Source: an uncultured Nitrospinaceae bacterium (lineage in GTDB: Bacteria; Nitrospinota; Nitrospinia; Nitrospinales; VA-1). From it: a stretch of 17,519 nt of DNA. Positions 1-8,007 of the stretch are shown piece by piece. Position numbers and translations under genes: made by a program. The stretch spans positions 1 through 17,519 of the forward strand of contig CAJWLY010000014.1 in NCBI GenBank assembly GCA_913043155.1. The letters run 5' to 3'. The notes under the pieces were generated by a model. The model ran no database searches and was not told where the DNA came from. It was given only the letters and a program-made list of their open reading frames with translations. Position 1 is the stretch's first letter. Every line of letters starts with the position of its first letter.

Positions 1-182
1 CGCCCATTCACTTCTGACAAAAGGGTGAAGTATCCTTCCGAGATAATTTCGGCTATAGGCGTTCCTTTTGAGACCTTGTCACCCTGCCCTACCAAATATT
101 TGTCCACTTTACCCGACGTCATGGTTGGATACATGGCCGACATCAGAATATACTCTTCCATAGACCTGCCCTTTAGTCTCAA
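1..182 (-). CDS. Partial protein with an N-terminal lipoyl/biotinyl-like domain (runs off left edge)
   Basis: This open frame enters from the left edge, and only its first ~60 residues are visible. From the internal ATG at 161 it reads MEEYILMSAMYPTMTSGKVD, then a KYLVGQGDKVSKGTPIAEI stretch. That is the usual N-terminal half of a lipoyl/biotinyl barrel-sandwich domain, as in E2 subunits of 2-oxoacid dehydrogenases. I chose the TTG at 182 because an AAGGAGG ribosome site (188-194) sits 5 nt upstream; the ATG at 161 is the alternative and has a weaker site. The frame is also open upstream to a stop near 304, so a TTG at 287 is possible but lacks a ribosome site. Where E2 domains carry the acceptor lysine (ETDKA), this frame reads ISEGY, so the lysine is absent at that place. 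It could be a degenerate domain or an unrelated barrel fold. The partner enzymes lie outside the window. Confidence 0.5.
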   Translation of the reverse strand, partial: MRLKGRSMEEYILMSAMYPTMTSGKVDKYLVGQGDKVSKGTPIAEIISEGYFTLLSEVNG

Positions 183-304
183 GAATTCCTCCTTGCCTCC
201 CTGAATGGAATTGCCAACTGCGGGAGCCAAAAAGGTTATAATTATGTCTGAATTATCAACACCCTGTTGAGTCGATACCTGCCTCAAATATAGAGGATGT
301 ACTT

Positions 305-517
305 ATGAAATTAAACGTTGGCGATGTGCTGTACGAACCACTCTCGCGAAATAGCGGGGAAGTCACAAGAATTTATGATCAGCCCGATGGCAAAATCGTG
401 AAAATCCGGTGGCGATTGGACGGACACCTTCCCCATGACACAGAGCACACCTATAAGAAGGTTTTGCGTTGCATTAAAAAAGGGGATTATCAACATACCC
501 CGAGAGTCTCCGTCTGA
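305..517 (+). CDS. Small hypothetical protein, 70 aa
   Basis: I do not recognise this family. The protein is short and basic, with no signal peptide or membrane segment, and begins MKLNVGDVLYEPLSRNSGEV. The alternation of hydrophobic and charged residues (VGDVLYE, GEVTRIYD, KIVKIRWRL) suggests a small beta-barrel, SH3-like or KOW-like, but that is only inference. The start is supported by a GAGG ribosome site at 293-296, 8 nt before the ATG. A weak promoter pair (TTGAGT at 266-271, TATAGA at 288-293, 16-nt spacer) lies directly upstream and would give an almost leaderless message. It is divergent from the lipoyl-like partial gene and convergent with the fatty-acid operon. A 61-aa antisense frame over the same bases has no supporting features and I discounted it. 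Confidence 0.55.
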   Translation: MKLNVGDVLYEPLSRNSGEVTRIYDQPDGKIVKIRWRLDGHLPHDTEHTYKKVLRCIKKGDYQHTPRVSV

Positions 518-697
518 ATCTATCGGACTGGGGACTCCACCTCATTGACATCCCTATACAGAAATGATTTTGAGTGACTGTTGATTCATTCACTATCTTA
601 ATGACACCGTCGTAGGCGTTCGAAGACTCCACCCTTTATTGTTCATCTCAATAAGCCATGCACGAAAATCCCGTTCTACGACACAAATTATTGTCGT
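518..697. other. Convergent intergenic region, 180 nt
   Basis: This spacer separates the plus-strand small gene from the end of the long minus-strand operon. No open frame with a ribosome site was seen. It contains the hairpin at 678-697 and a weak AGTGA/TCACT dyad near 571-593; nothing else stands out. Confidence 0.5.
678..697 (-). terminator. Possible operon-end hairpin
   Basis: ACGACA (678-683) pairs with TGTCGT (692-697) around an 8-nt loop. The hairpin begins immediately after the TAG stop of the radical SAM gene. There is no uridine run directly after the stem on the minus strand (a TTTT occurs ~10 nt later), so it is a weak or factor-assisted terminator at best. Confidence 0.3.
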
Positions 698-1714
698 CTA
701 AGCTACCAGTTCAATCTGGCGACAATGCACTTCGCCCGATAATCTCACTTCATCCAGACCGAACCGTTCCTTGAGTTGAATGATATTTTCACGACGGTTC
801 CCAATGTAAATTGAAACACTTTTTAATGGAACTTTAAATAAAACCCTTTTGGGAATCTGATCCAAGCATTCGATTTCGGTAATCATTCGATCGAGCCCGA
901 TCCGGCAATCTGCAAGATACCGTAAAGACGGATGAAAAGGTCCGGCTACAAAATTTTCTGTTAACGATGGATCCGGTTGAAGCCCTACCCGAACTACTGG
1001 AATCCCCGCTCGGTCAAATGACTTCAACGCTCCTTTCAGTGCATCTAGAGTACGCTCGAGTGTCCATGGGACATAACGTCCTTGTCGGTACATTTCATGC
1101 AGCGGAGTGTGGCGCAACACTAGGGTTGGGTACAAACGAGCAAAATCGGGCGCCAAGGCAACAACATCGCTCACCGATCGGACGAAACGCTCCTCGCTAT
1201 CTACGGGCAAGCCCAGCATTAACTGCAACCCGAGCTTGAAGCCGAATTCCCGGATTAGAGAAACTGTCCGACGCAACTCGTCCAAAGAACAGGGCCTTCC
1301 CGAAAGCTTAAGCACTTCAGGATCAGTGGACTGAACCCCCAATTCCACCGTCTCAACCTTATGAGCCTTCAATCGCTCTAAATTATTCCGGTTCACCATC
1401 AAGGGATGAGTGGAGACCCTGATCGCATGCACTCTAGCCTTATCGATCCAAGGCCGTACCAAGGTCAGTAGAAATTCCTGCCTTGCATCGGGCAATCCGG
1501 TAAAACTTCCCCCATAAAATGCGATTTCTCGCCGGGCGAACCGGCCCAACTGATCCGTCGGCTCAAGATAATCTCTCAGGATTCTGCGAATTCGATTTTC
1601 ATCGGCACGGCGATTGGCACCGTTTATATCGGGTTGGGAACAAAACACGCACCGGTAAGGGCATCCCTCATGAGAGATAAAGACAGGAACGACTAGCACC
1701 TTCCCATTTTCCAT
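698..1714 (-). CDS. Elp3-like radical SAM protein
   Basis: This is a radical S-adenosylmethionine enzyme of 338 aa. The 4Fe-4S cluster motif CxxxCxxC is plain at C18, C22 and C25 (EGCPYRCVFCSQ). It is followed by the SAM-contacting GGSFTG at residues 68-73 and by VELGVQSTD and LGLPVDSEE, typical of the Elp3/HemN-like half barrel. The C-terminal ~100 residues match the usual extra domain of this family by position, with GLQ and GPFHPS elements. The substrate is unknown to me. The gene is the last of the fatty-acid operon, 22 nt after rnc; in many Firmicutes, and here, a homologue lies next to rnc, which hints at a role tied to RNA or translation. The ATG start has only a weak ribosome site. 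It should not be called a coproporphyrinogen oxidase or an acetyltransferase: no acetyltransferase domain is visible. Confidence 0.85.
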   Translation of the reverse strand: MENGKVLVVPVFISHEGCPYRCVFCSQPDINGANRRADENRIRRILRDYLEPTDQLGRFARREIAFYGGSFTGLPDARQEFLLTLVRPWIDKARVHAIRVSTHPLMVNRNNLERLKAHKVETVELGVQSTDPEVLKLSGRPCSLDELRRTVSLIREFGFKLGLQLMLGLPVDSEERFVRSVSDVVALAPDFARLYPTLVLRHTPLHEMYRQGRYVPWTLERTLDALKGALKSFDRAGIPVVRVGLQPDPSLTENFVAGPFHPSLRYLADCRIGLDRMITEIECLDQIPKRVLFKVPLKSVSIYIGNRRENIIQLKERFGLDEVRLSGEVHCRQIELVA

Positions 1715-1736
1715 TATTTATCCGGTAAAAAGACTC

Positions 1737-2444
1737 TTAATCGGATTGCGATAGATATTCTTCCAATGCCATCTGGGCGGCATTTTGTTCGGCTTCCTTT
1801 TTACTGCGTCCGCTTCCCATTCCTTGAATTTCACGGCGTACTGCAACAGATACCTCAAACCGCTTATCATGATCGGGGCCAGTTTCTCGAACAACCTGGT
1901 AGGTAGGAATGCAGACAAATTTATTCTGCGTGTATTCCTGCAGGTCACTTTTATAATCCTGGAAAGTCCAAGACTCCTTACACTTGTTGACCTCATCGAT
2001 CAACATCGGCATGAAAACTCGTGAAACGGTTTCAAGATTGCTATCGAAGAAAAGCGCGCCCACCAGTGCTTCATAGGCATCCGCAAGAATCGAAGCTTTA
2101 TTCCTGCCACCGGATAGATTCTCCCCTTTTCCCATCAGGAGATAATTTCCTAGATCTATTTTCCGGGCCAACTTAGCTAGGCACCCTTCGTTGACAACCG
2201 CGGCACGGATTTTGGACAGTTCTCCTTCGGCGAGGTCACCGAACTCCAGGACCATGTAACCGCTGATGATAAGATCAAGAACCGAGTCTCCCAGAAACTC
2301 AAACCGTTCGTTATGTTTTATGGGAGTATCGCTTTCGTTAGCGTAGGACTTGTGGGTAAGGGCCTTGTCGAGGAGTTTCAGGTTGCAGAAGGTATAACCC
2401 AGCGTTTTCTGCAGAGGAGCCAACTCTTGACTGCGTTCATGCAC
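1737..2444 (-). CDS. rnc: Ribonuclease III
   Basis: RNase III cleaves double-stranded RNA in rRNA precursors and structured mRNAs. The 235-aa protein has the signature NERFEFLGDSVLDL, with catalytic E49 and D53, and the second acidic pair D122 and E125 in ADAYEALVGALF. These correspond to E41/D45 and D114/E117 of the E. coli enzyme. A double-stranded RNA-binding domain follows from about residue 163 to the end, with the terminal SKKEAEQNAAQMALEEYL helix. The start is GTG at 2444, preceded by GAGGCGG seven nt upstream; the nearby ATG at 2440 is out of frame. The gene sits 20 nt after fabF and 22 nt before the radical SAM gene, so it is probably cotranscribed. All key residues are present and the length is normal. 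Confidence 0.96.
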   Translation of the reverse strand: MHERSQELAPLQKTLGYTFCNLKLLDKALTHKSYANESDTPIKHNERFEFLGDSVLDLIISGYMVLEFGDLAEGELSKIRAAVVNEGCLAKLARKIDLGNYLLMGKGENLSGGRNKASILADAYEALVGALFFDSNLETVSRVFMPMLIDEVNKCKESWTFQDYKSDLQEYTQNKFVCIPTYQVVRETGPDHDKRFEVSVAVRREIQGMGSGRSKKEAEQNAAQMALEEYLSQSD

Positions 2445-2464
2445 GTAATTACCGCCTCAAAAAT

Positions 2465-3703
2465 TCAATTCAACAATTTCTTAAATACAAGAACGGCATT
2501 GGTACCGCCGAACCCGAACGAATTGGAAAGAGCTGTACTGATTTTACGCTCCTGCGCTTGATTGGGAATATAATTTAGGTCGCATTCAGGATCGGGCGTC
2601 GTGTAATTGATCGTGGGCGGCAAAACACCACGGCTAAGAGCTAGAAGTGAAAAAATGGCCTCAACACCACCCGCCGCTCCCAGAAGGTGCCCGGTCATAG
2701 ATTTAGTAGAACTCACAGCCAGCTTATAGGCGTGGTCTCCGAAAACAGTTTTGATCGCCTGGGTCTCTGTCGCATCGGCACCAGTGGACGTGCCATGTGC
2801 GTTAATGTATTGCACTTCCTCCCTGTTGATTCCGGAGTTCTTTAAGGCGAGATTCATACAACGTGCCGCACCTTCCCCGTTGGGTGCTGTCGCAGTTATG
2901 TGGTAAGCATCACCGTTCAAAGCGTAGCCCACCACTTCTCCATAAATTCTTGCGCCGCGCTTTTTGGCCAAATCCATCTCCTCCAAGATGACCACCCCGC
3001 ATCCCTCACCGATGACAAACCCGTCCCGGTCCCTGTCAAAAGGACGGCTCGCTCCCTGCGGATCGTCGTTACGTGTGGACAATGCTTTGGCTGCATGGAA
3101 CCCACCGACGCAAAGAGGGGTGATGACGGATTCCGTTCCACCGGCAAACATAACATCGGCCTCCCCATATTGAATCAAGCGAGCCGCATCGCCAATAGCA
3201 TGGGTTCCTGTTGCGCAAGCGGTGACGACACAGGTGTTGGGCCCCTTGGCCCCGAAATGAATCGACACCTGGCCAGAGGCTAGATTGGCAATCAACATGG
3301 GAATAAAGAAAGGGGTGATTTTACGTACACCCTTTTCCTTGTATATATCGTGGTACTTTTCAATGACAGGCAGCCCACCTAAGCCTACCCCCACCTGAAC
3401 CCCAACCCGTTCGGCGTTTTTTTCTGTGATTTCAAACCCAGAATCTTTGAGCGCAAGTTGGCTCGCGGCCACGGCATAATGGATAAATATATCCATCTTC
3501 TTGACTTCTTTGTGGCCTATGTATTGCTGCGGATCAAACCCCCTGACCTCACCGGCGATTTGAATGGGAAAGGAGCTTGTATCGAACTTGGTAATGGGGG
3601 CGATTCCAGATTTACCATTGCAGAGCGCCGCCCAGTTCTCATCAATGCCGATACCCAGCGGAGAAATGATCCCCATGCCGGTCACTGCAACACGCCTTTT
3701 CAT
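2465..3703 (-). CDS. fabF: 3-oxoacyl-ACP synthase II (KAS II)
   Basis: FabF condenses malonyl-ACP with acyl-ACP in the elongation step of type II fatty-acid synthesis in the cytoplasm. The 412-aa protein shows the complete Cys-His-His triad: C163 in VTACATGTHAIG, H303 in NAHGTSTGA, and H339 in SMTGHLLGAAGG. It ends with the glycine-rich NSFGFGGTNA near residues 394-403. Length and residue spacing match E. coli FabF closely (C163, H303, H340), which separates it from FabB and FabH. It begins at an ATG with a GAGGT ribosome site, 27 nt after acpP, and is followed 20 nt later by rnc. The acpP-fabF pairing is very common. Nothing is odd about it. Confidence 0.97.
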   Translation of the reverse strand: MKRRVAVTGMGIISPLGIGIDENWAALCNGKSGIAPITKFDTSSFPIQIAGEVRGFDPQQYIGHKEVKKMDIFIHYAVAASQLALKDSGFEITEKNAERVGVQVGVGLGGLPVIEKYHDIYKEKGVRKITPFFIPMLIANLASGQVSIHFGAKGPNTCVVTACATGTHAIGDAARLIQYGEADVMFAGGTESVITPLCVGGFHAAKALSTRNDDPQGASRPFDRDRDGFVIGEGCGVVILEEMDLAKKRGARIYGEVVGYALNGDAYHITATAPNGEGAARCMNLALKNSGINREEVQYINAHGTSTGADATETQAIKTVFGDHAYKLAVSSTKSMTGHLLGAAGGVEAIFSLLALSRGVLPPTINYTTPDPECDLNYIPNQAQERKISTALSNSFGFGGTNAVLVFKKLLN

Positions 3704-3730
3704 CAGGACGCTACCTCAAGCCCAGTTTGT

Positions 3731-3964
3731 TTAATTCGTGCGGTTTTTAATATACTCAATCGCGTCCTGAACTTTGGCAATTTTCTCCGCTTCGTCGTCG
3801 GGAATTTCTATATCGAATTCCTCTTCGAGTGCCATAACAAGTTCCACCGTATCAAGTGAATCAGCACCCAGATCATCAATAAACGAGGCAGTCGCAGTAA
3901 CCTGCTTATCATCCACTCCCAACTGATCTACAATGATTTCCTTAACCTTTTCTTCAACAGACAT
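3731..3964 (-). CDS. acpP: Acyl carrier protein
   Basis: AcpP is the small acidic carrier that holds acyl chains on a phosphopantetheine arm. The 77-aa protein has the GADSLDTVEL motif with the modifiable serine at S36, the same position as in E. coli AcpP. It also shows the acidic helix II that docks FabD, FabF, FabG and FabH. The start ATG is preceded by AAGGAG, 10 nt upstream. It lies 23 nt after fabG and 27 nt before fabF. The phosphopantetheinyl transferase needed to activate it is not in this window. Confidence 0.97.
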   Translation of the reverse strand: MSVEEKVKEIIVDQLGVDDKQVTATASFIDDLGADSLDTVELVMALEEEFDIEIPDDEAEKIAKVQDAIEYIKNRTN

Positions 3965-3987
3965 AATAGTAGGACTCCTTAAAGGTA

Positions 3988-4728
3988 TTACATCAACATG
4001 CCACCGTTAACATTTATAACCTGACCGGTAATGTAGCTTGCCCGGTCAGAAACAAGAAAAGCAACGCTATGGGCAATGTCCCGAGGTAATCCGAGACGTG
4101 CCAGAGGAATCTGCTCGACCAACTTTTCACGAACCTTCTCATCAAGAACACGGGTCATCTCCGTATCGATAAAACCGGGAGCAACGGCATTGACTTTGAT
4201 GTTTCTGGGAGCAAGTTCCCGAGCCATAGTCTTGGTCAGCCCAATCAATCCCGCCTTAGAAGCGGAATAATTGGCTTGACCAGCATTACCCATGACACCC
4301 ACAATGGATGCAATATTTACAATAGCCCCCTGCCTCTGTTTCATCATCTGTTTGGCCGCCTGCTGACCGCACAGAAAACTCCCTTTCAGGTTAACTGAAA
4401 GCACCCGATCCCAGTCTGCCTCCTTCATTCGCATCATCAACCCATCCTTGGTGATACCCGCATTGTTCACCAGAATGTCTATGGGTTTGATGTTTTTTGC
4501 CACCAAATCGAATACCTGTTGTACGTTTTCCGCGTCGGCCACATTCAATACGGTGGCCGAGGCAGAGCCCCCATCCTTGCAAATCGCTTCGGCAGATTTT
4601 TCGGCGGTTTCAAGATTGATATCCGCCAGAACCGTGTGAGCGCCAAGCCGAGCCAACTCCTCCGCTATTGTTCGCCCGATGCCTTGTCCGCCTCCGGTGA
4701 TTAGTGCGACCTTATCTTTAAGCTCCAT
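3988..4728 (-). CDS. fabG: 3-oxoacyl-ACP reductase
   Basis: FabG carries out the NADPH-dependent reduction of 3-oxoacyl-ACP, the first reduction of each elongation cycle. This 246-aa short-chain dehydrogenase shows TGGGQGIGR at residues 11-19 for cofactor binding, NNAG at 88-91, N113, and the catalytic S141, Y154 and K158 (YSASK). The C-terminal ITGQVINVNGGM matches the FabG family rather than a generic dehydrogenase. It lies 22 nt after fabD and 23 nt before acpP, so context and sequence agree. The ribosome site is weak (GAG), as expected for a gene within a tightly packed operon where translation may be coupled. Confidence 0.96.
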   Translation of the reverse strand: MELKDKVALITGGGQGIGRTIAEELARLGAHTVLADINLETAEKSAEAICKDGGSASATVLNVADAENVQQVFDLVAKNIKPIDILVNNAGITKDGLMMRMKEADWDRVLSVNLKGSFLCGQQAAKQMMKQRQGAIVNIASIVGVMGNAGQANYSASKAGLIGLTKTMARELAPRNIKVNAVAPGFIDTEMTRVLDEKVREKLVEQIPLARLGLPRDIAHSVAFLVSDRASYITGQVINVNGGMLM

Positions 4729-4750
4729 AATAATTTCTCAATCGTCACAT

Positions 4751-5689
4751 CTAACGCAATGCTTCAACAGTTCGCTGGAGCGAATCCGGGTCCCCCACCT
4801 GAAAGCACTTAATTTCTTTATTAAACCGCCGCATAAGTCCGGACAACACTTTCCCGGCCCCCAACTCAACCACCGCATCAATACCCTGATCAAGCAGACA
4901 CTGCATAGTCTCAACCCACCGTACCGGAGAACAAACCTGCTCTACCATTGCAATACGAGCCCGTGATCCTTCAGTAGTGGGCTGGGCATCAACATTACAG
5001 ACTACCGGAAAATCGAGGCCCAGAAACTCGGTCTGTTCCAATTCGTTCTGAAGCCTGATCTCCGCAGGTTTCATTAAGGGACAATGAAAGGGGGCGCTGA
5101 CGGGCAACATGACAGTCTTTTTGGCACCAGACTCACGAGCCAGCCGCGAAACCTCCTCCACGGCTTCCAAATGCCCGGCGATAACCGTCTGTTCCATGCT
5201 GTTCAAGTTGGCAGGTTGGACAAGGCGTTCTCCAACAGAAACCCGGCCACACAGTTCGCGGATGTCATCCACTTGCATCCCTATAATTGCCGCCATACCT
5301 CCTACCCCGACGGGAACCGCTTCCTGCATAAACCGCCCACGAAGCTGAACCAACCGTACCGCATCCCGAAAGCGGAGGGAACCCGCCGCGACGTTAGCGG
5401 AATATTCACCCAAGCTGTGCCCCGCCGCAAGCACGGCATTAATACCATTTCCCCTCAACAGATTCAAGGCTATTGTACTGTGGATGAGGAGTGCAGGCTG
5501 AGCGTTTTCAGTAAGTTTCAGCTGCTCTTCCGGACCATTAAAACAAAGGTCCGCGATATCCAATTCCAGTACCTCACCCGCCTCCTCAAATATCCGGCGA
5601 GCTTCGGAGGATGCATCATAAAATTCTTTTCCCATTCCCACATACTGCGACCCCTGTCCGGGAAAAAGAAATGCGACTTTCGTTACCAT
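4751..5689 (-). CDS. fabD: Malonyl-CoA:ACP transacylase
   Basis: FabD moves malonyl groups from CoA to acyl carrier protein. The 312-aa protein starts with the family hallmark FLFPGQGSQYVGMG. It has the nucleophile S92 in GHSLGE, the malonate-binding R117 in LRGRFMQEAVP, and the catalytic H202 in SAPFHCPLM. These match S92, R117 and H201 of E. coli FabD. Its ATG overlaps the end of fabH in the string ATGGTAA, so the two are probably translationally coupled. It is 22 nt upstream of fabG. No unusual feature was seen. Confidence 0.97.
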   Translation of the reverse strand: MVTKVAFLFPGQGSQYVGMGKEFYDASSEARRIFEEAGEVLELDIADLCFNGPEEQLKLTENAQPALLIHSTIALNLLRGNGINAVLAAGHSLGEYSANVAAGSLRFRDAVRLVQLRGRFMQEAVPVGVGGMAAIIGMQVDDIRELCGRVSVGERLVQPANLNSMEQTVIAGHLEAVEEVSRLARESGAKKTVMLPVSAPFHCPLMKPAEIRLQNELEQTEFLGLDFPVVCNVDAQPTTEGSRARIAMVEQVCSPVRWVETMQCLLDQGIDAVVELGAGKVLSGLMRRFNKEIKCFQVGDPDSLQRTVEALR

Positions 5690-6684
5690 CGGATCAATGC
5701 CGCGCCCCAGGTTAAACCCGCACCAATTACTGGAAGTAGGACGAGATTTCCCGGAGCGATTCGTCCCTCACCCCATGCCTCATGAAGCGCAATCGGAATC
5801 GATGCAGCTGAAGTATTTCCATATTTGTCGATATTTATAAAAATCCTATCCGCCGGGATACCCAGCTTTTCGGTCACCACATCCATGATACGCCGGTTAG
5901 CCTGATGTGGCACAACCAGATCCACATCTTTATGGGTAAATCCGTTGAATTCCAGTGCTTCCTGTGAAACCTCTACCATACGCTTCACGGCAACCTTGAA
6001 GGTTGCATTACCCAGCATTTTAATAAAATAATCTCCCGCCTCGACCGATTTACAGGAAACTCCCGTTTTACCGATACCACCGGGAACAATGATGAGGTCA
6101 GACTTCCCGCCGTCAGAATAAATATGCGATGAGAGCAATCCGCCGGATCCGGCGCTTTCAGTACGCTTCAGCAGCGCGGCTCCTGCTCCATCGCCGAATA
6201 AGATGCATGTCGAACGGTCGGTCCAGTCCACAATGCGCGAATTGGTTTCACTGCCAATCACAAGAACATAGCGGTAACGTCCGCTTTTCAAATACTGCTC
6301 GGCGATAGACAATCCGAATACGAACCCGGAACACACTGCCGAGATATCATAAGCGGCTGCATTGACCGCGCCTATTTCCTTCTGCACGAAGCAGGCGGTG
6401 GAAGGAAAAAGAATATCCGGCGTCGACGTGCAAACAATGATGAGATCGACTTCTTCCGGAGCAACCCCCGCAGAATTGAGCGCCTGGTTTCCAGCTTGTG
6501 CTGCCAGAGTCGAAGACGACTCCCCCTCTCCAGCAATCCGCCGTTCACGGATACCTGTCCGGGTGCGAATCCATTCGTCAGACGTATCCAGTGTTTTTTC
6601 CAAATCGAAATTGGTGAGGACTTTCTTGGGCACATGCATGCCCGTACCCGCTACTTCGGCCTTGTACTGGGTATATTTATTCAT
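5683..6684 (-). CDS. fabH: 3-oxoacyl-ACP synthase III (KAS III)
   Basis: FabH starts fatty-acid synthesis by condensing an acyl-CoA primer with malonyl-ACP. The 333-aa protein has the triad C118 (DISAVCSGFVFG), H260 (VVPHQANRRI, which also contains the ACP-docking patch) and N290 (NIDKYGNTSAASIP). These correspond to C112, H244 and N274 in E. coli. The N-terminal GTGMHVPKKVLTN and TSDEWIRTRTGI are typical. The gene stops inside the beginning of fabD (7-nt overlap) and starts 15 nt after plsX. The ribosome site is poor, consistent with coupling to plsX. Primer preference (acetyl versus branched) cannot be read from the sequence. Confidence 0.97.
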   Translation of the reverse strand: MNKYTQYKAEVAGTGMHVPKKVLTNFDLEKTLDTSDEWIRTRTGIRERRIAGEGESSSTLAAQAGNQALNSAGVAPEEVDLIIVCTSTPDILFPSTACFVQKEIGAVNAAAYDISAVCSGFVFGLSIAEQYLKSGRYRYVLVIGSETNSRIVDWTDRSTCILFGDGAGAALLKRTESAGSGGLLSSHIYSDGGKSDLIIVPGGIGKTGVSCKSVEAGDYFIKMLGNATFKVAVKRMVEVSQEALEFNGFTHKDVDLVVPHQANRRIMDVVTEKLGIPADRIFINIDKYGNTSAASIPIALHEAWGEGRIAPGNLVLLPVIGAGLTWGAALIRW

Positions 6685-6699
6685 TCAAAAAATTAGCGA

Positions 6700-7821
6700 T
6701 CAACTTTCGGTGGGTTTATTTTTTGGGGGTGACTCTATTCTGTCAGAAGAAACGTTAAGATTTTCAGCTTCACCCGCCGGGAAAGCCATTTTTTTAATCT
6801 GCTTCCAGAAGGGCTCCTTGCTTCCTTCAAGATTGGATTCAATATCGTCCCGGATATGCTCGTTCATCTTCTTTTCAACCAGCTCACGAGCACGATTAAC
6901 GGCATTCTTAATCGCCTTTGGAGACGAGCTTCCATGCGCGATGATACAGACACCGTTCACGCCAAGGAGTGGCGCGCCTCCCGTTTCGGAGTAATCAACC
7001 GATTTTTTGAATTCCATGAAATGTGACTTAAGAAAAAAATATCCGAGCTTGGTTCTCCAACTAGCATGGAAAAGCTGCTTGAGATTGGTTCCGATCATCT
7101 CGGCTAGACTTTCACTGATCTTCAATGCGACATTACCAGTAAATCCATCGCAGACAATGACATCTGCATTCCCACGGTAAACCTCTTTCCCTTCTAGGTT
7201 CCCCATAAAATTGATGTGACTATTCTTGAGCATCCGAAACGCTTCCCGCGTGACTTCGTTGCCTTTACTGTCTTCTTCCCCAATGCTCAGCAATCCCACA
7301 GCAGGCGTTTCTTTACCAAGAATATACTTAGCAAAGGAATGGCCCATGATTCCAAACTGAAATAACTGGAGGGTTTTACAGTCCACATTAGCGCCTGCAT
7401 CAAGAAGGATGGCAGGACCCTTTAACGTTGGTAACTGAATGGCAATGGCCGGACGGTCAACTCCCTTGAGGAGCCTAAGGGTGAATGTGGAGAACGCAAG
7501 AACCGCCCCTGTGTTTCCCGCGCTAACAAACGCATCGGCATCACCGCTTTTAACCAGTTCGAGGCCAACCTTGATCGAAGACTTCTTTTTGCTCCGTAGC
7601 ACCTTGGCGGGGGACTCGTGCATTTCAACCACGTCTTCGGCATGTGCAACCTCAATGGGGAGTTTCATGTGGTCGTCAAACCGGGATAGCTCCGCCTCCA
7701 CCTGGCCGGATATACCTGTTAAAACAATTTCAACACCATATTCCCTGGCCGCAAGCACGGCACCTTCGACGACGACTCCAGGGGCGTGATCCCCTCCCAT
7801 GGCATCAACCGCAATCTTCAT
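6700..7821 (-). CDS. plsX: Phosphate acyltransferase PlsX
   Basis: PlsX converts acyl-ACP to acyl-phosphate, the acyl donor for PlsY in glycerophospholipid synthesis, and acts at the inner face of the membrane. The 373-aa protein begins with the hallmark MKIAVDAMGGDHAPG. It also has SAGNTGAVLAF (100-110), DAGANVDCK (141-149), CDGFTGNVALK (224-234) and the glycine-rich GGAPLLGVNG (281-290). From about residue 325 it carries a charged C-terminal tail, with a PPKNKP segment near the end, that is longer than in many homologues; its role is unknown. The unusually long 186-nt gap upstream separates it from rpmF and may hold a separate promoter. It is followed 15 nt later by fabH. Confidence 0.96.
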   Translation of the reverse strand: MKIAVDAMGGDHAPGVVVEGAVLAAREYGVEIVLTGISGQVEAELSRFDDHMKLPIEVAHAEDVVEMHESPAKVLRSKKKSSIKVGLELVKSGDADAFVSAGNTGAVLAFSTFTLRLLKGVDRPAIAIQLPTLKGPAILLDAGANVDCKTLQLFQFGIMGHSFAKYILGKETPAVGLLSIGEEDSKGNEVTREAFRMLKNSHINFMGNLEGKEVYRGNADVIVCDGFTGNVALKISESLAEMIGTNLKQLFHASWRTKLGYFFLKSHFMEFKKSVDYSETGGAPLLGVNGVCIIAHGSSSPKAIKNAVNRARELVEKKMNEHIRDDIESNLEGSKEPFWKQIKKMAFPAGEAENLNVSSDRIESPPKNKPTES

Positions 7822-8007
7822 TTAAGTCGGAGCTCCCGTCAAGCAGGAATGGTTCAGGGTTAAAATAAGCCTGAATATTTGAATATATGTTGAGGGAATA
7901 AAACTGAAAACCATCTCCGCTCACCAGGTTGAACGGACATATCAAAAAATTGACTGGGCATACTATGTCGGGGATGAAGTGGATGATAGAAGAGCAAGGC
8001 AAGCGAC
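7822..8007 (-). promoter_or_regulatory. 186-nt leader gap before plsX, with possible internal promoter
   Basis: All other junctions in this operon are under 30 nt, so this gap is exceptional. On the minus strand, TTTCAG (fwd 7904-7909) and TATATT (fwd 7882-7887) are spaced by 16 nt and could form a weak promoter for plsX-fabHDG-acpP-fabF. A direct repeat GAATAT TT... GAATAT lies at 7873-7886. A 65-aa minus frame spanning the gap overlaps the plsX start and has no protein features, so I did not call it a gene. Confidence 0.35.

Noticed and set aside
2900..3283. 127-aa plus-strand frame
   Set aside because: It lies entirely antisense to fabF, with no supporting motif.
5084..5785. 233-aa open frame on the plus strand
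   Set aside because: It lies antisense to fabD and the end of fabH, both certain. Its translation has no recognisable domain and no ribosome site; it is a shadow.
6362..6994. 210-aa open frame on the plus strand
   Set aside because: It is antisense to fabH and plsX. Serine/arginine-rich translation typical of complementary-strand shadows.
7805..8002. 65-aa minus-strand frame in the rpmF-plsX gap
   Set aside because: It overlaps the plsX start, has no good ribosome site and no protein-like features.
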